Shown here: one piece after another, positions 9,656-18,711 of the stretch
How positions within the stretch are numbered: the first letter of the stretch is position 1
How the letters are laid out: the number at the start of each line of letters is the position of its first letter
NCBI GenBank assembly: GCA_004195615.1
Contig: PSPW01000002.1
Span: forward strand, 122,045 to 186,044
Source of the DNA: Methanobacteriota archaeon
GTDB taxonomy: Archaea > Thermoplasmatota > Poseidoniia > Poseidoniales > Thalassarchaeaceae
Direction of reading: 5' to 3'
Length of the DNA: 64,000 bases
The notes under the pieces: generated by a model
Told to the model about the DNA's origin: nothing
The model's input: the letters and a program-made list of their open reading frames with translations, nothing else
Database searches by the model: none
Program-made: the position numbers and the translations under genes

Positions 9656-10225
9656 ATGGACGCGCACCACCCTGTGCCATGGTTCCCTTCTTGGGGCATC
9701 AAGTTCTCAGAACCAATCGAGAATGTCTTCTCTGTAGTATCCATCATTAACGAATGGAGATCAAGCAATAGATGGATGATTTTGGCATATGAGGCGGTGG
9801 CTAGTGAAATCCACCTATGGACAGCATGGTATGCACTTAGGAAGAGTGAGGATTCTGGTGAAATGGTCGCGAAGACCCCAGATGCAGAGTTTCTAAGACT
9901 AATCTCAGGGACTCGTCAGATCAATAAGGCGTTTGAGAGAGCTGGTGTTGCAGTAGATGACGAATGTGCATGGATAGTCATGCTTCCTGACTCTGAGATA
10001 GGTGATGGATTCGGAGAATTCTCTATCCCCTTGGAAAGTTACAACGATGCTACAGAAGAGGCGATTCGACTAATCGAACACCTAGGAGGATCACTGATGC
10101 CAAGCCGTCCGACTCCATCAACGAGTGGACTCGAGAGGATTGGTTCAGACTATTCAAGTGAGTCAAGTATCACAGAAATCGAGGATTGCTTCCTGAGTCA
10201 CATTGCCCTTTCCGATTTGAGATGA
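9656..10225 (+). CDS. KEOPS complex subunit Cgi121-like
   Basis: Putative Cgi121 (TPRKB) subunit of KEOPS, which makes t6A37 on ANN-decoding tRNAs. The Cgi121 pattern is visible in AYEAVASEIHLWTAWYALRK, then DAEFLRLISGTRQINKAFERAGV (the E.L...SG.RQI..A....G signature), and in the terminal helix EIEDCFLSHIALSDLR. At 189 residues it is slightly longer than the usual 150, because of an N-terminal extension and a Ser-rich linker. It sits 32 bases downstream of the helicase on the same strand. The family call rests on motif memory rather than a profile search. Confidence 0.72.
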   Translation: MDAHHPVPWFPSWGIKFSEPIENVFSVVSIINEWRSSNRWMILAYEAVASEIHLWTAWYALRKSEDSGEMVAKTPDAEFLRLISGTRQINKAFERAGVAVDDECAWIVMLPDSEIGDGFGEFSIPLESYNDATEEAIRLIEHLGGSLMPSRPTPSTSGLERIGSDYSSESSITEIEDCFLSHIALSDLR

Positions 10226-10259
10226 GTTTTTTCAGCAGTCATGTTGATAGACGAGGAGC

Positions 10260-10523
10260 ATGACAGGAATTCGTAACATGCCAAAGTTCTACGGCTTCGG
10301 AACATGCGCTGAATGCGGCATTGCATGCACTTCAGGGAACTTCCTCAATCATGAGAGCAGAAGGTACTGCACGGCTTGCTGGGTAGAGAAGAACAACCCA
10401 GAACATCCTGACTTGAAAGAAATTCGTGAGAAAGTAGTGTCAGCCGTAGAAGAATGGAAGTGTACAAAGTGGACTCGAGAGCAAGGTCCTCTTCCACTAG
10501 GTCCCATGCCCGTAAAGAAGTGA
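10260..10523 (+). CDS. Small zinc-ribbon protein
   Basis: Unrecognised 81-87 residue protein with two Cys pairs, CAEC and CTAC, spaced 20 residues apart (CAECGIACTSGNFLNHESRRYCTAC), consistent with one structural zinc. The C-terminal half is charged and probably helical (DLKEIREKVVSAVEEWKCTKW). Start is either ATG 10260 or ATG 10278 (MPKFYGFG); the second begins right at the folded part. It lies between cgi121 and the M3 peptidase with 3 bases to the next start, so probably one operon. A nucleic-acid or protein-binding role is possible but not shown. Confidence 0.75.
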   Translation: MTGIRNMPKFYGFGTCAECGIACTSGNFLNHESRRYCTACWVEKNNPEHPDLKEIREKVVSAVEEWKCTKWTREQGPLPLGPMPVKK

Positions 10524-10526
10524 GGA

Positions 10527-12239
10527 ATGACCTTGGGAAGCGGCTTTGTTCCAGACGACTTTGAGGCCACATCATGGGACAATCTTGAGCCCATCACTAA
10601 CGAACTTCTTGAAAGAGACTTGAATTGCTCTAGTTGTCTGGAGAATCTAATATCTGACTCCTCTGAACTTGCGGAGCACATTTCGGAGGCTGGGGCATTA
10701 CTGTACATTGGGATGACTTGCGATACCGAGAATGAGGAAAAGAAAGGGGCTTTTCTAGAATTCATGAGCAATGTCAGACCGAAGTTATCTGAGTTCTCGG
10801 ATGCATTGAATAGAAGGATAGTCAGTCACTCATCAGTTGATGACCTTCCTAGTAGATACGACCTGATGCTTAGAGGTATGAGGACAGATGTCGAAATCTT
10901 CCGAAAAGAAAACATCCCCTTGGGAGTGAGGCAAACAGAGCTTGTTACCGAATCACAGACGATTAATGGGGCAATGACTGTTGAGTTCGATGGCGAGGAA
11001 ATGACTTTCCCCCAGATGAGTAAGTATCTGGAGTCAAATGACAGATCCGAACGACAATCAGCATGGATGACCATGGCTGCAAGGAGGATGGAAGATCATG
11101 AGAGATTGTCTGAAATTTTCGATGAGTTGATCTCTATCAGACATCAAATGGCCCTCAACGCAGGCTTCGAGAGTTATACAGAATACATGTTCAGGGCAAT
11201 GCATAGATTCGACTACACCATAGAGGATTGCCTAGAGTTCCATGGATCTGTAGAGTCGGTTTGCATGCCCATTCTCAAACAGATAAACAAGGATAGAGGC
11301 GTTGGTCTTGGGATAAGTGAGTTATGCCCATGGGACGTAGACGAGAAAGGAGGATCGGGCCCAGACATCCATGGAAGAGAGCCGCTAAAGCCATTCGAAA
11401 CAGTAGAAGAGATGGTTCAGAAGTTATCTGAGATGTTCCATGAAATCTCAAATGATCTTGGAGAAAAGTTCGACAAACTGGTGGAGATGGACACTCTAGA
11501 TCTGGATACTAGGAAAGGGAAGGCTCCTGGAGGATACCAGTATTATCTGGAGAAGAGTAGGGTACCGTTTATTTTTATGAACGCAGCAGGCCTTCAAGGC
11601 GACTTAGAGACGATGATTCATGAAGCTGGACATGCTTTCCACTCTCTCTACTGCGGGCATCTGGAACTGATTGACGAGAGGGACTATCCAATTGAGTTCG
11701 CAGAGGTAGCATCCATGTCCATGGAACTGCTGACACAACCATGGTGGGACAAGTTCTACGACTCAGAAGAGACTGCGAGGGCAAGGAGGACGCATTTAGA
11801 AGGAGTGATCTTCCTGTTACCTTGGATATCCACCATTGATTCATTCCAGCATTGGGTATATGCGAACCCTGGACACTCTAGAGAGGAAAGGGCCGAGGTA
11901 TGGCTGTCAATAAGAGACAAGTTCGGCTCAGACATGGACTGGACTGGTCACACGGACTTCAGAGAGTTATCATGGCAGCAACAGGGGCATCTATTCGGAG
12001 TCCCATTCTATTACATTGAATACGGTATCGCACAACTTGGTTCGTTACAACTGTGGAAGACTCAGATGAGCGACCCACAAAAGGCGCTTGATGACTATTC
12101 GAGTGCTATGTCTCTTGGCAATACTAGAACCTTGCCGGATCTCTTCTCAGCGGCCGATCTAAAACTAGGTTTCGACGAAGGTCATTTCAGGTCCCTGATG
12201 AGGACTGTAGAGACTGCACTATCCGAGCTACCAACGTAG
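10527..12239 (+). CDS. M3-family oligoendopeptidase (PepF/thimet-like)
   Basis: Cytoplasmic zinc metallopeptidase that cleaves short peptides. The catalytic motif HEAGHAFH (HExxH plus His) is near residue 367, with the third ligand in the downstream EFAEVASMSMELL helix. The 570-residue length fits PepF-type enzymes. The C-terminal GIAQLGSLQLWK...P and YY(I)EYGIAQ regions match the M3 substrate-cleft signature. It starts 3 bases after the zinc-ribbon gene stop. With the secreted S8 protease it suggests use of proteins as a carbon and nitrogen source. Confidence 0.92.
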   Translation: MTLGSGFVPDDFEATSWDNLEPITNELLERDLNCSSCLENLISDSSELAEHISEAGALLYIGMTCDTENEEKKGAFLEFMSNVRPKLSEFSDALNRRIVSHSSVDDLPSRYDLMLRGMRTDVEIFRKENIPLGVRQTELVTESQTINGAMTVEFDGEEMTFPQMSKYLESNDRSERQSAWMTMAARRMEDHERLSEIFDELISIRHQMALNAGFESYTEYMFRAMHRFDYTIEDCLEFHGSVESVCMPILKQINKDRGVGLGISELCPWDVDEKGGSGPDIHGREPLKPFETVEEMVQKLSEMFHEISNDLGEKFDKLVEMDTLDLDTRKGKAPGGYQYYLEKSRVPFIFMNAAGLQGDLETMIHEAGHAFHSLYCGHLELIDERDYPIEFAEVASMSMELLTQPWWDKFYDSEETARARRTHLEGVIFLLPWISTIDSFQHWVYANPGHSREERAEVWLSIRDKFGSDMDWTGHTDFRELSWQQQGHLFGVPFYYIEYGIAQLGSLQLWKTQMSDPQKALDDYSSAMSLGNTRTLPDLFSAADLKLGFDEGHFRSLMRTVETALSELPT

Positions 12240-12261
12240 ACTTCGGACCCCGGGGCCTACG

Positions 12262-13263
12262 CTAATCGCGCAGACCCTCGGATGTCACGGTAAAGACTGC
12301 CTCGCCCTCAGGAAGGTTTGGGCTGTCAATCAGGCGAGCTATTCGACGGCCCCCCTTTGACTTCCTGAGGTAAAGGCGGAATGTGCTGGCGTGACCTACA
12401 ATGTGACCTCCAATTGCTCTGGTGGGATCTCCCCACATTGAATCTGGCTTAGACATGACTTGGTTTGTTACTAAGACGACGGCGTTATGCACATCGGCAA
12501 CTTGCTTCAGCTCCTTCATGTGCCGGTTCAGTTTCTGTTGTCTTGGAGCCAACATTCCTCTTCCGATGTACTCAGCTCGGAAGTGACTGGTTAGGGAGTC
12601 GACAATGATTAGTTTGACATCAAGACTCTTTGCCATTCTCTTTATCTCATCTACGAGAAGCATCTGATGAGCCGAGTTGTATGCTCTGGCGACGTGAATC
12701 CTATCGAGTGCATCCTGAGGATCCATTCCCACACCCTCAGCCATCTGTGATATCCTCTCTGGCCTGAATGTGTCCTCTGTGTCAATGTAAACAATCTCGC
12801 CGTCAAGACCACCTTGCTCCAATCCTAGGATGCAGTTTACTGCCAGCTGATGCCCGATCTGGGTCTTTCCGCTTCCAAACTCACCGAATACCTCTACTAT
12901 TGCCTGAGTCTCGAACCCTCCGCCGAGGAGCTCATCCAAAGATGATGCCCCGGATGTCAGCTTCTGGACTCTCTTTCTCCTCTCAAGAAGTGCAACACCA
13001 CTGACGAATCCGCCAATGTTCGCTAGCTTCTTGGCACCAGCGATAATCTTTGATGAGACTGCCTCTCCCAACTCTGCCTGCTCGGATAGTTCTGGTGGAC
13101 TCATTACAGCGATAGCTAAGAGATCCTCGAATCCTGCCTCTCGAAGTTTCTCGGCTGTTGCTGGACCTACGCCCGGCAAATCATCTATTGTCGGCTCAGG
13201 TTCGTCCACTTCTATCATTATCTTTTCTTCTGCCACTTTCTCACTCGCAGTTTCTTCGCTCAT
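12262..13263 (-). CDS. radA: RadA recombinase
   Basis: Archaeal RecA/Rad51 homologue forming ATP-dependent filaments on ssDNA for homologous recombination. N-terminal helix-hairpin-helix domain ([19 protein letters not shown], residues about 22-40), Walker [10 protein letters not shown] near 126, polymerisation/ATPase core with [15 protein letters not shown] (Walker B) and the L2-region [27 protein letters not shown]. Length 333 is typical for RadA. An acidic 22-residue leader precedes the HhH. It is convergent with the M3 peptidase and transcribed away from the neighbouring tRNA. Confidence 0.97.
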   Translation of the reverse strand: MSEETASEKVAEEKIMIEVDEPEPTIDDLPGVGPATAEKLREAGFEDLLAIAVMSPPELSEQAELGEAVSSKIIAGAKKLANIGGFVSGVALLERRKRVQKLTSGASSLDELLGGGFETQAIVEVFGEFGSGKTQIGHQLAVNCILGLEQGGLDGEIVYIDTEDTFRPERISQMAEGVGMDPQDALDRIHVARAYNSAHQMLLVDEIKRMAKSLDVKLIIVDSLTSHFRAEYIGRGMLAPRQQKLNRHMKELKQVADVHNAVVLVTNQVMSKPDSMWGDPTRAIGGHIVGHASTFRLYLRKSKGGRRIARLIDSPNLPEGEAVFTVTSEGLRD

Positions 13264-13394
13264 CCAATCACCAATATTCTCCTGTTCTCAATCGGTGGTA
13301 TATGAACAAACGAAGGACCCCTAGGAGTTCTATGAAAGTATTCATGCACGATGAATCAGAGCAGTCTATCGATTTTTACTTTCACTCTATATTC

Positions 13395-13472
13395 TGGTAG
13401 CGGGTGATGGATTTGAACCATCGGTCTCCGGGTTATGAGCCCGACGAGATAACCTGACTACTCCAACCCGCT
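13395..13472 (-). tRNA. Initiator tRNA-Met (CAU), CCA encoded
   Basis: Minus-strand cloverleaf beginning AGCGGGT and ending ACCCGCT-A-CCA; the 3' CCA is genomically encoded at 13395-13397. The anticodon loop is CTCATAA. Two archaeal/eukaryal initiator hallmarks are visible: an A1:U72 closing pair and the three consecutive G:C pairs at the bottom of the anticodon stem (GGG-loop-CCC). T-loop is GGTTCAAATCC. No intron. Confidence 0.93.
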
Positions 13473-13578
13473 ATTCATCCGCTGAAGGCTGGCCTATTTT
13501 ACACATACTGATGTGGTTTCTCAACTTTATTGATGCGAACAGTATTCAACGTTCAGTCACCGGCTCTGTTAGAGGACT

Positions 13579-14970
13579 ATGGAACAGTCGCTTCTGATTA
13601 GAAACGCAGAGATGGTTTTTCAAGGTAGTTTGGTTCATGGTGATCTCCGTGCATTCGGTGGATTGATCGATTCGGTGGCCCCAGGGGGTGGACTTACTCC
13701 CATGGATGGTGAGGTAGTTGTGGAGGCCGAAGGATTGCTACTGCTGCCAGGGGCAATTGATCCTCAAGTCCACTTCAGAGAGCCTGGGCAAACTGAGAAG
13801 GAGGATATTGGGAGCGGAAGCAAAGCTGCTGCTTCCGGGGGTGTGACTTCGTTCCTGGATATGCCGAACAACGTACCTTCCGCAACTAGTATGGGAGCTA
13901 TGCAATCCAAGATAGAATCGGCTTCTAGAAATGCTGTTACCCACCACGGTTTCTTCATCGGTGCTACTCTGGATAACTTACCAGAGCTCCAAGCAGCAGT
14001 TGGGACTCCGTATAGCCCTACTCCGGTTGATGGAATCTGTGGGATCAAGATCTTCATGGGAAGCAGCACTGGTGACCTGCTGGTCAATGAACAGGATGCC
14101 CTTGAACAAATTTTTTCGGGTACAGCAGGAGTAATCGCTGTTCATGCTGAGGACGAAGATAGGCTGAACGAGAGAAGGCCGCAATTCGAAGGGAGATGCG
14201 ATGTCGCTGCACATGCAGAATGGCGAGACAGCGAGACAGCTCTAATCGCTACGAAGAGGGCTTGTAAACTAGCAGACGAAAACTCCCATAGACTCCATGT
14301 GCTTCATCTGACTAGTAGGCTGGAAGCCGACTGGTTGGCTGAGAACAAGAGCAAACACGTGACTACGGAAGTCTGCCCTCAACACCTTACATTTGACCAA
14401 ACCGATGTAGAGGGGAGGGGGCCCCGACTGATCATGAATCCTCCCATCAGATACACGGAAGATAAGGAGGCTCTCTGGAAGAGGCTGAAGGACGGGACCA
14501 TTGACTGCATTGCTACAGATCATGCGCCTCACACCATAGAGAACAAGGCATTGGGATTCCCTAAAGCTCACTCGGGAATGCCAGGTGTCGAGACATCACT
14601 GCCAGTGATGCTTACTCACGCATCAGAAGGGAGATGCTCGATCCCAGATGTAGCTAGGTGGATGTGCGAGAGTCCTGCCCAAGTCTACGGAATGGAGGGG
14701 AAGGGGGAGCTTCTAGAGGGATTCGATGCAGACATGGTTCTAGTGGATATGAAATCCAAGAGGAATATATCCGACTCAGAGACGTGGACCAGAGTCGGGT
14801 GGAGCGCTTTCGAGGGGATGGAGCTCACTGGGTGGCCGGTTAGCACATTCGTTGACGGGAGGATGGTGTTCAAGCGAGAAGTCGGGGGACCTAACAGAGG
14901 AGCTTTTCTGGTAGAGCCGGGCTCTACTGGGAAGAGCTTGAGGTTTCGGCAGGGTCAGAATCTACTGTAA
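13579..14970 (+). CDS. pyrC: Dihydroorotase (PyrC, class I)
   Basis: Catalyses cyclisation of N-carbamoyl-aspartate to dihydroorotate in pyrimidine synthesis. Binuclear-zinc amidohydrolase motifs: PGAIDPQVHFREPG (D.H.R, residues about 58-71), SGGVTSFLDMPNN, the metal-bridging Lys in GIKIFMGSSTG, HAEDE, HVLHLTS and the final ATDHAPHT. About 463 residues, typical of class I. The last 47 bases overlap the 3' end of the convergent beta-propeller gene. PyrB and PyrI are about 9 kb downstream. Confidence 0.95.
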   Translation: MEQSLLIRNAEMVFQGSLVHGDLRAFGGLIDSVAPGGGLTPMDGEVVVEAEGLLLLPGAIDPQVHFREPGQTEKEDIGSGSKAAASGGVTSFLDMPNNVPSATSMGAMQSKIESASRNAVTHHGFFIGATLDNLPELQAAVGTPYSPTPVDGICGIKIFMGSSTGDLLVNEQDALEQIFSGTAGVIAVHAEDEDRLNERRPQFEGRCDVAAHAEWRDSETALIATKRACKLADENSHRLHVLHLTSRLEADWLAENKSKHVTTEVCPQHLTFDQTDVEGRGPRLIMNPPIRYTEDKEALWKRLKDGTIDCIATDHAPHTIENKALGFPKAHSGMPGVETSLPVMLTHASEGRCSIPDVARWMCESPAQVYGMEGKGELLEGFDADMVLVDMKSKRNISDSETWTRVGWSAFEGMELTGWPVSTFVDGRMVFKREVGGPNRGAFLVEPGSTGKSLRFRQGQNLL

Positions 14971-17317
14971 CGGGAGCCCCTGCATAAGATGCATAAGGTT
15001 CGTTTCCGGGAAGCTCCAGTTCCATCATCAGTTGGAGATCAGCAGTTCTGTGGACTGTTGCACCTCCCGATGAGAATGAGTAGACATAATCGCCCATAAA
15101 TATCGACCGACGGATGCTAGTTGTTCCAGACCACCAATTTGACAATCCCTCCTCGTTATAGAATTCCGAGTGCTCAACTTGCCCGTGATTGGTCAGAGTC
15201 CCGTTGTCGACATCAACATTGATCAATTTCAGCATAGAGACGTACTCGTAGCCATAGTGGGAGTATACCCTGCCTTCGATCTCAATCTCGTCGTAGACGT
15301 ACCGGTGAGTGGAAAGTGGCACGGCCAATAGCGACTCTGGAGCCCAGAACGTGAATGCCTTGTGCTCGTATGTAGCCTCTGAGTATGACCATGACCAGCC
15401 GCAGTTCCTGATATCATCGCAGTTTTCGTCCGCGTATCCTGGAGTCAACATAAGTGAGTCCGAAAGTGTGGGCTTGCTGGTGTCACTGACATCGAAGAGG
15501 GAAACCTGGGTCGTCGACCAGTCCAGACCTAGACCATCTGCTCCTGGTGCTATCCCTATTGTCAGGAGTGTGTTCTCATCCACTGGGTGGATATAGGTTG
15601 AGACTCCAGGTACCTCCAACTCTCCCAAGATTACTGGGTTGGATGGGTCTGAGAGGTCGAGAACCCATAGTGGATCTATGTTCATGAAAGTCACTAGATA
15701 GCCTCTGTCTCCAACGAATCTAGCGCTCCAGATCGTCTCTCCCTCAGCAATTCCACCGATGAAGCCCGTTTGATCGAGAATTCCCTCTCCATCATGGGTC
15801 AGTATGGTCACTTGGTTGGTTGGGCCACTCCAGACCGAATCTCCATTCTCGTCGAACTCTGCTATTCTCCACCACATCCCCCAGTTATCCGAGGTTGATG
15901 CGACCCTGATGTCGCCGTTGTGCTCGCTAATCGAGAATTGGTCGTTGACAGTCCCCTCTACTCTACCAGAAGCAATGTAAGTTGTGTGATTCGCATCACT
16001 GATATCGAACGAGTGGATGTTAGTAGCGTCCTCCCAGTCTGAGTTCCTCCAGAACCACCAGATATCGTTGGCTGGCTCAGCTAGGACTAGGGTGTCCTTG
16101 GATGAGTAGACATGGGCCCAGGAGGATGTGATGTGATCCACCTCCAGTGAAATCTCGTCGTTGAGCATCTGTATCGTCATTATCGTCGTGAAGCCCCTCC
16201 CTGCGCTGTCTGCACTGGCTGAGAACTCCGTACACTTCTCGTAAGTAAGAGGATGAGTGAAAATCTCTCCATCCTTCATCTCGTAGATGTGGGGGACGAA
16301 GTCATCGAGAGTGAGTACCGAGATTATCTGCTCGTTATGCAGGACAGTCTGTTCTACGCTCTCGTTCCAGATATCCATCCTCTTGTCCAAATCATCCTCT
16401 GACCAGTAATCCTCAGGGAGGTCCACCCAGTTCCTTATTCCATCGAAGTATGTCCACAGATGCGTCACTGATCGGACTGTCCCATCCACCATCCTCGCTG
16501 TATGATAGTTGCCCTCAATGTACATCTCCTTCTCTACGGATGGGGAGGATCGATTGGTGATATCCACAACAGTGTACTTGACTAGACTCTGGACCTTCGT
16601 GTACGTGTAGGGTTTGCTATCTCCATCCACTGTAACCTCCTTGGTCATTAGTTTCCTTAGATCGCTGTCTGCAGGGAGGTTCCAGTAGTTTATCGAGGAG
16701 GAGATAATCAGCCTATCGCCCTCAATCATCATCTGGGTTGGATTCCCCTCTATTGTCAAATTGGACTCCATAGTCAGGTTACCAAACTCCGGGACTCCCA
16801 TGATAATCAGCAGTTGCCCGTTTAGCATGTAGATGTGGTATCCATCGGTCTTCAGGAAGTCGGCCTCATCGACCCCGGACTCCTGGTTGTTTGTGCCTGA
16901 GAACTCTCCCTCGCGAGAGTCGGAGTCTGCACTAGTTCCGGACGAGACCCCGTCCACGGAATCTGCAGAGTTCTCGACAGTTGCCATATCGGCTTCGGCG
17001 AACGCGATGTCAATGTCATCCATCCTCATCATCCAAGGCTCGGAGACCCAGTGCCAGTAGCTCTGCTGATCTAGATTCACTACCATCTCATCGTATACCG
17101 CTCTCTTTAGGTCCTCGAGAAGAGCATCGCAGGCATCGTAGTTGTGCAGAGCTGGGGAGGAGCGAGTGCGCTCGGGCATCTCCAGTTGCGGGTAATCACC
17201 CTCGAGGGCGTCTATCGTCTGGTCGATATCCTCGATTACATCGTCCACTGCTTGGAGGCATCCCGCGCTCAGAAGCACGATAAGAATGAGCATTGCGTTA
17301 GTGGTTCGGTTGTCCAT
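14924..17317 (-). CDS. Beta-propeller domain lipoprotein
   Basis: Secreted, probably lipid-anchored protein of about 797 residues. The start I choose (17317) gives MDNRTTNAMLILIVLLSAGCLQA, a short signal peptide with a lipobox LSAGC. The track start at 17395 is a TTG overlapping the upstream stop and would add 26 residues before the signal. The body has repeated blades ending in DLSDPSNPVILGELEVPG and DVSDTSKPTLSDSL, the pattern of the secreted beta-propeller family that I recall from Thermoplasmata and methanogens (YVTN/LVIVD-like). Long N-terminal acidic linker (SGTSADSDSREGEFSGTNNQESGVDEADFLKTDG). Ligand unknown. It lies directly downstream of the membrane-anchored regulator on the same strand. 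Confidence 0.85.
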   Translation of the reverse strand: MDNRTTNAMLILIVLLSAGCLQAVDDVIEDIDQTIDALEGDYPQLEMPERTRSSPALHNYDACDALLEDLKRAVYDEMVVNLDQQSYWHWVSEPWMMRMDDIDIAFAEADMATVENSADSVDGVSSGTSADSDSREGEFSGTNNQESGVDEADFLKTDGYHIYMLNGQLLIIMGVPEFGNLTMESNLTIEGNPTQMMIEGDRLIISSSINYWNLPADSDLRKLMTKEVTVDGDSKPYTYTKVQSLVKYTVVDITNRSSPSVEKEMYIEGNYHTARMVDGTVRSVTHLWTYFDGIRNWVDLPEDYWSEDDLDKRMDIWNESVEQTVLHNEQIISVLTLDDFVPHIYEMKDGEIFTHPLTYEKCTEFSASADSAGRGFTTIMTIQMLNDEISLEVDHITSSWAHVYSSKDTLVLAEPANDIWWFWRNSDWEDATNIHSFDISDANHTTYIASGRVEGTVNDQFSISEHNGDIRVASTSDNWGMWWRIAEFDENGDSVWSGPTNQVTILTHDGEGILDQTGFIGGIAEGETIWSARFVGDRGYLVTFMNIDPLWVLDLSDPSNPVILGELEVPGVSTYIHPVDENTLLTIGIAPGADGLGLDWSTTQVSLFDVSDTSKPTLSDSLMLTPGYADENCDDIRNCGWSWSYSEATYEHKAFTFWAPESLLAVPLSTHRYVYDEIEIEGRVYSHYGYEYVSMLKLINVDVDNGTLTNHGQVEHSEFYNEEGLSNWWSGTTSIRRSIFMGDYVYSFSSGGATVHRTADLQLMMELELPGNEPYASYAGAPVTVDSDPAETSSSSQ

Positions 17318-17391
17318 GGAATATTGGGCAATCGCGTCCCATATCAAGAAGTTGGTATGATGATTGGACAAATAGGTCTCATCGTCCGGAC

Positions 17392-18237
17392 TCAAATTGC
17401 TGCCTCAGAACCCGAAAGACTGCGAGAAGACAGCAGGGCCAACTGACCTGCATCGGAGAGCCTCCAAGGTGGGCGTCTCGATTCAGCGGCCGCCTCCACC
17501 ATTCCTGCGTTGCGTAATTCCCTGATGTGGTGACTCAGGAGCTGCCGTGAAATCTTCAGTTTCTTCCTGACTTCGTTGCCAGAAATCCCAACGTTGCCAG
17601 AATTTGCGATGACCTCCAGTATGGCGAAGCGTGTTCCTATGATGGGATTCCGGACTCTGCCGACCTCTTCGCGGGAGAGGGAAGATACGGCATAGCGTCG
17701 GAGCTTTCCATCCCTCCAGGAGATGACCCCCCCCTGGGATTCGAGCAGATGCAAGTGGTACGCAGTGACTCCATTGGCTAGTCCGAGTGCATCCCTTAGT
17801 GCTGAGAAGTGAATGCCGGCGTTGGCCTCGAGATATCCAAGGATGCGCCCCCTAGTCAGCAGATCGTCACCGTTTCCCCCCATTGCAAGCATAGGAGCCA
17901 ATAGTGCAACAAGGACCGTCACACGAAACGCCTCGGAAACAACTGCCGCGATTGTGAGGGAACCGAGTGTTCCTGCTCCCCCGGCAATCAACCCGAACGA
18001 CAGGTCCGAGGGTGTGCTTGCAGAAACATCGTCTTTGGATTCTGGTTCTCGTGCCACTTCCTCAACACCGTCCGAATCCCCTGAATCAGCAGCCATGGAG
18101 GTCTCTATCAAGTCGAATTCGTTTGTTCCTCCGGAAAGGTGATCAGCCTCATTGTCCTGATACAGCCAACCTCCTGCAGCCAATGAGGCGATTGCGAATA
18201 GGGTAAGCACACGCACAGCGGAAACGCCATTCATCAT
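17392..18237 (-). CDS. Membrane-anchored regulator with two winged-helix domains
   Basis: Probable one-component transcription regulator. N-terminal hydrophobic segment (VLTLFAIASLAAGGWLY), about 55 polar residues likely outside, then a 40-residue hydrophobic stretch (LSFGLIAGGAGTLGSLTIAA and VTVLVALLAPMLAMGG) that could be one or two helices. A cytoplasmic part follows with two wHTH domains at about 130-190 (RILGYLEANAGIHFSALRDALGLANGVTAYHL) and 205-270 (RFAILEVIANSGNVGISGNEVRKKLKISRQLLSHHIRELRNAG). This is like MarR/ArsR-type helices in tandem. The gene precedes the propeller lipoprotein, suggesting a sensor-output pair. The pairing is inference. Confidence 0.8.
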   Translation of the reverse strand: MMNGVSAVRVLTLFAIASLAAGGWLYQDNEADHLSGGTNEFDLIETSMAADSGDSDGVEEVAREPESKDDVSASTPSDLSFGLIAGGAGTLGSLTIAAVVSEAFRVTVLVALLAPMLAMGGNGDDLLTRGRILGYLEANAGIHFSALRDALGLANGVTAYHLHLLESQGGVISWRDGKLRRYAVSSLSREEVGRVRNPIIGTRFAILEVIANSGNVGISGNEVRKKLKISRQLLSHHIRELRNAGMVEAAAESRRPPWRLSDAGQLALLSSRSLSGSEAAI

Positions 18238-18573
18238 GCCCCGATGACCGCTATCGCCTTTGATTGAAGTGGTTAGAAGATTTGACGATCCCAGTGGGCC
18301 ACAACCCCAACACAGACTGGTTTGGACGGAGATGGTGGAGCTCGATTACGAAGAGGAAGGAATGGCGCGGGCTCGTCCGGTTCCTCATTGTCACTCATCA
18401 TTTCAACGTCACCAGTGTCCGTACTGGTGACGAGGCTCTTTGTGCCGGCTAGGAAAATCAGCGCGGCAACCTGCATGTCCAGTGATTGGTCCATAAGGTT
18501 GAATCATCGTCATCTGCAATTTAAACGAATTGGCTGCATGAGTCATGGGTAACTCGGTTACTCGAGAATAATG
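18238..18573. other. 336-bp interval between regulator and tRNA-Gly
   Basis: Contains no recognised gene family. The best candidate inside is the 73-aa minus-strand ORF listed separately, with its TATA-like box. A plus-strand ORF at 18322-18552 overlaps it and looks like a shadow. A short inverted repeat accagtgtccgtactggt lies at about 18411-18428, inside the small ORF. Confidence 0.5.
18273..18494 (-). CDS. Possible small hypothetical protein (73 aa)
   Basis: No recognised family. MDQSLDMQVAALIFLAGTKSL is mildly hydrophobic at the N-terminus; the middle is acidic (MMSDNEEPDEPAPF) and the C-terminus proline-rich. Support is mainly promoter geometry: a tttaaat box (complement of 18519-18525) lies about 28 bases upstream of the ATG, the spacing of an archaeal TATA box for a leaderless message. 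It is on the same strand as the regulator and propeller genes. It may be spurious. Confidence 0.35.
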   Translation of the reverse strand: MDQSLDMQVAALIFLAGTKSLVTSTDTGDVEMMSDNEEPDEPAPFLPLRNRAPPSPSKPVCVGVVAHWDRQIF

Positions 18574-18648
18574 TGGTGCGGACACCGGGAGTTGAACCCG
18601 GGTTAGCAGGTTGGGAACCTACTGTCATAACCACTAGACCATGCCCGC
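18574..18648 (-). tRNA. tRNA-Gly (CCC), CCA encoded
   Basis: Acceptor GCGGGCA pairs with TGTCCGC (one G:U), discriminator A, encoded CCA at 18574-18576. Anticodon loop TTCCCAA gives anticodon CCC, reading GGG glycine codons. T-arm CCGGG-TTCAACT-CCCGG. No intron. Confidence 0.92.
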
Positions 18649-18711
18649 CTGATTCCAGAGAGAAGGTCGTGGTAATTGAGAGACTCGGTAGAGGTTAAAC
18701 AGAGATTTGCC

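Noticed and set aside
18322-18552. 76-aa plus-strand ORF opposite the 73-aa candidate
   Set aside because: No hydrophobic or motif structure and no promoter-like box at the right distance; overlaps a slightly better candidate.
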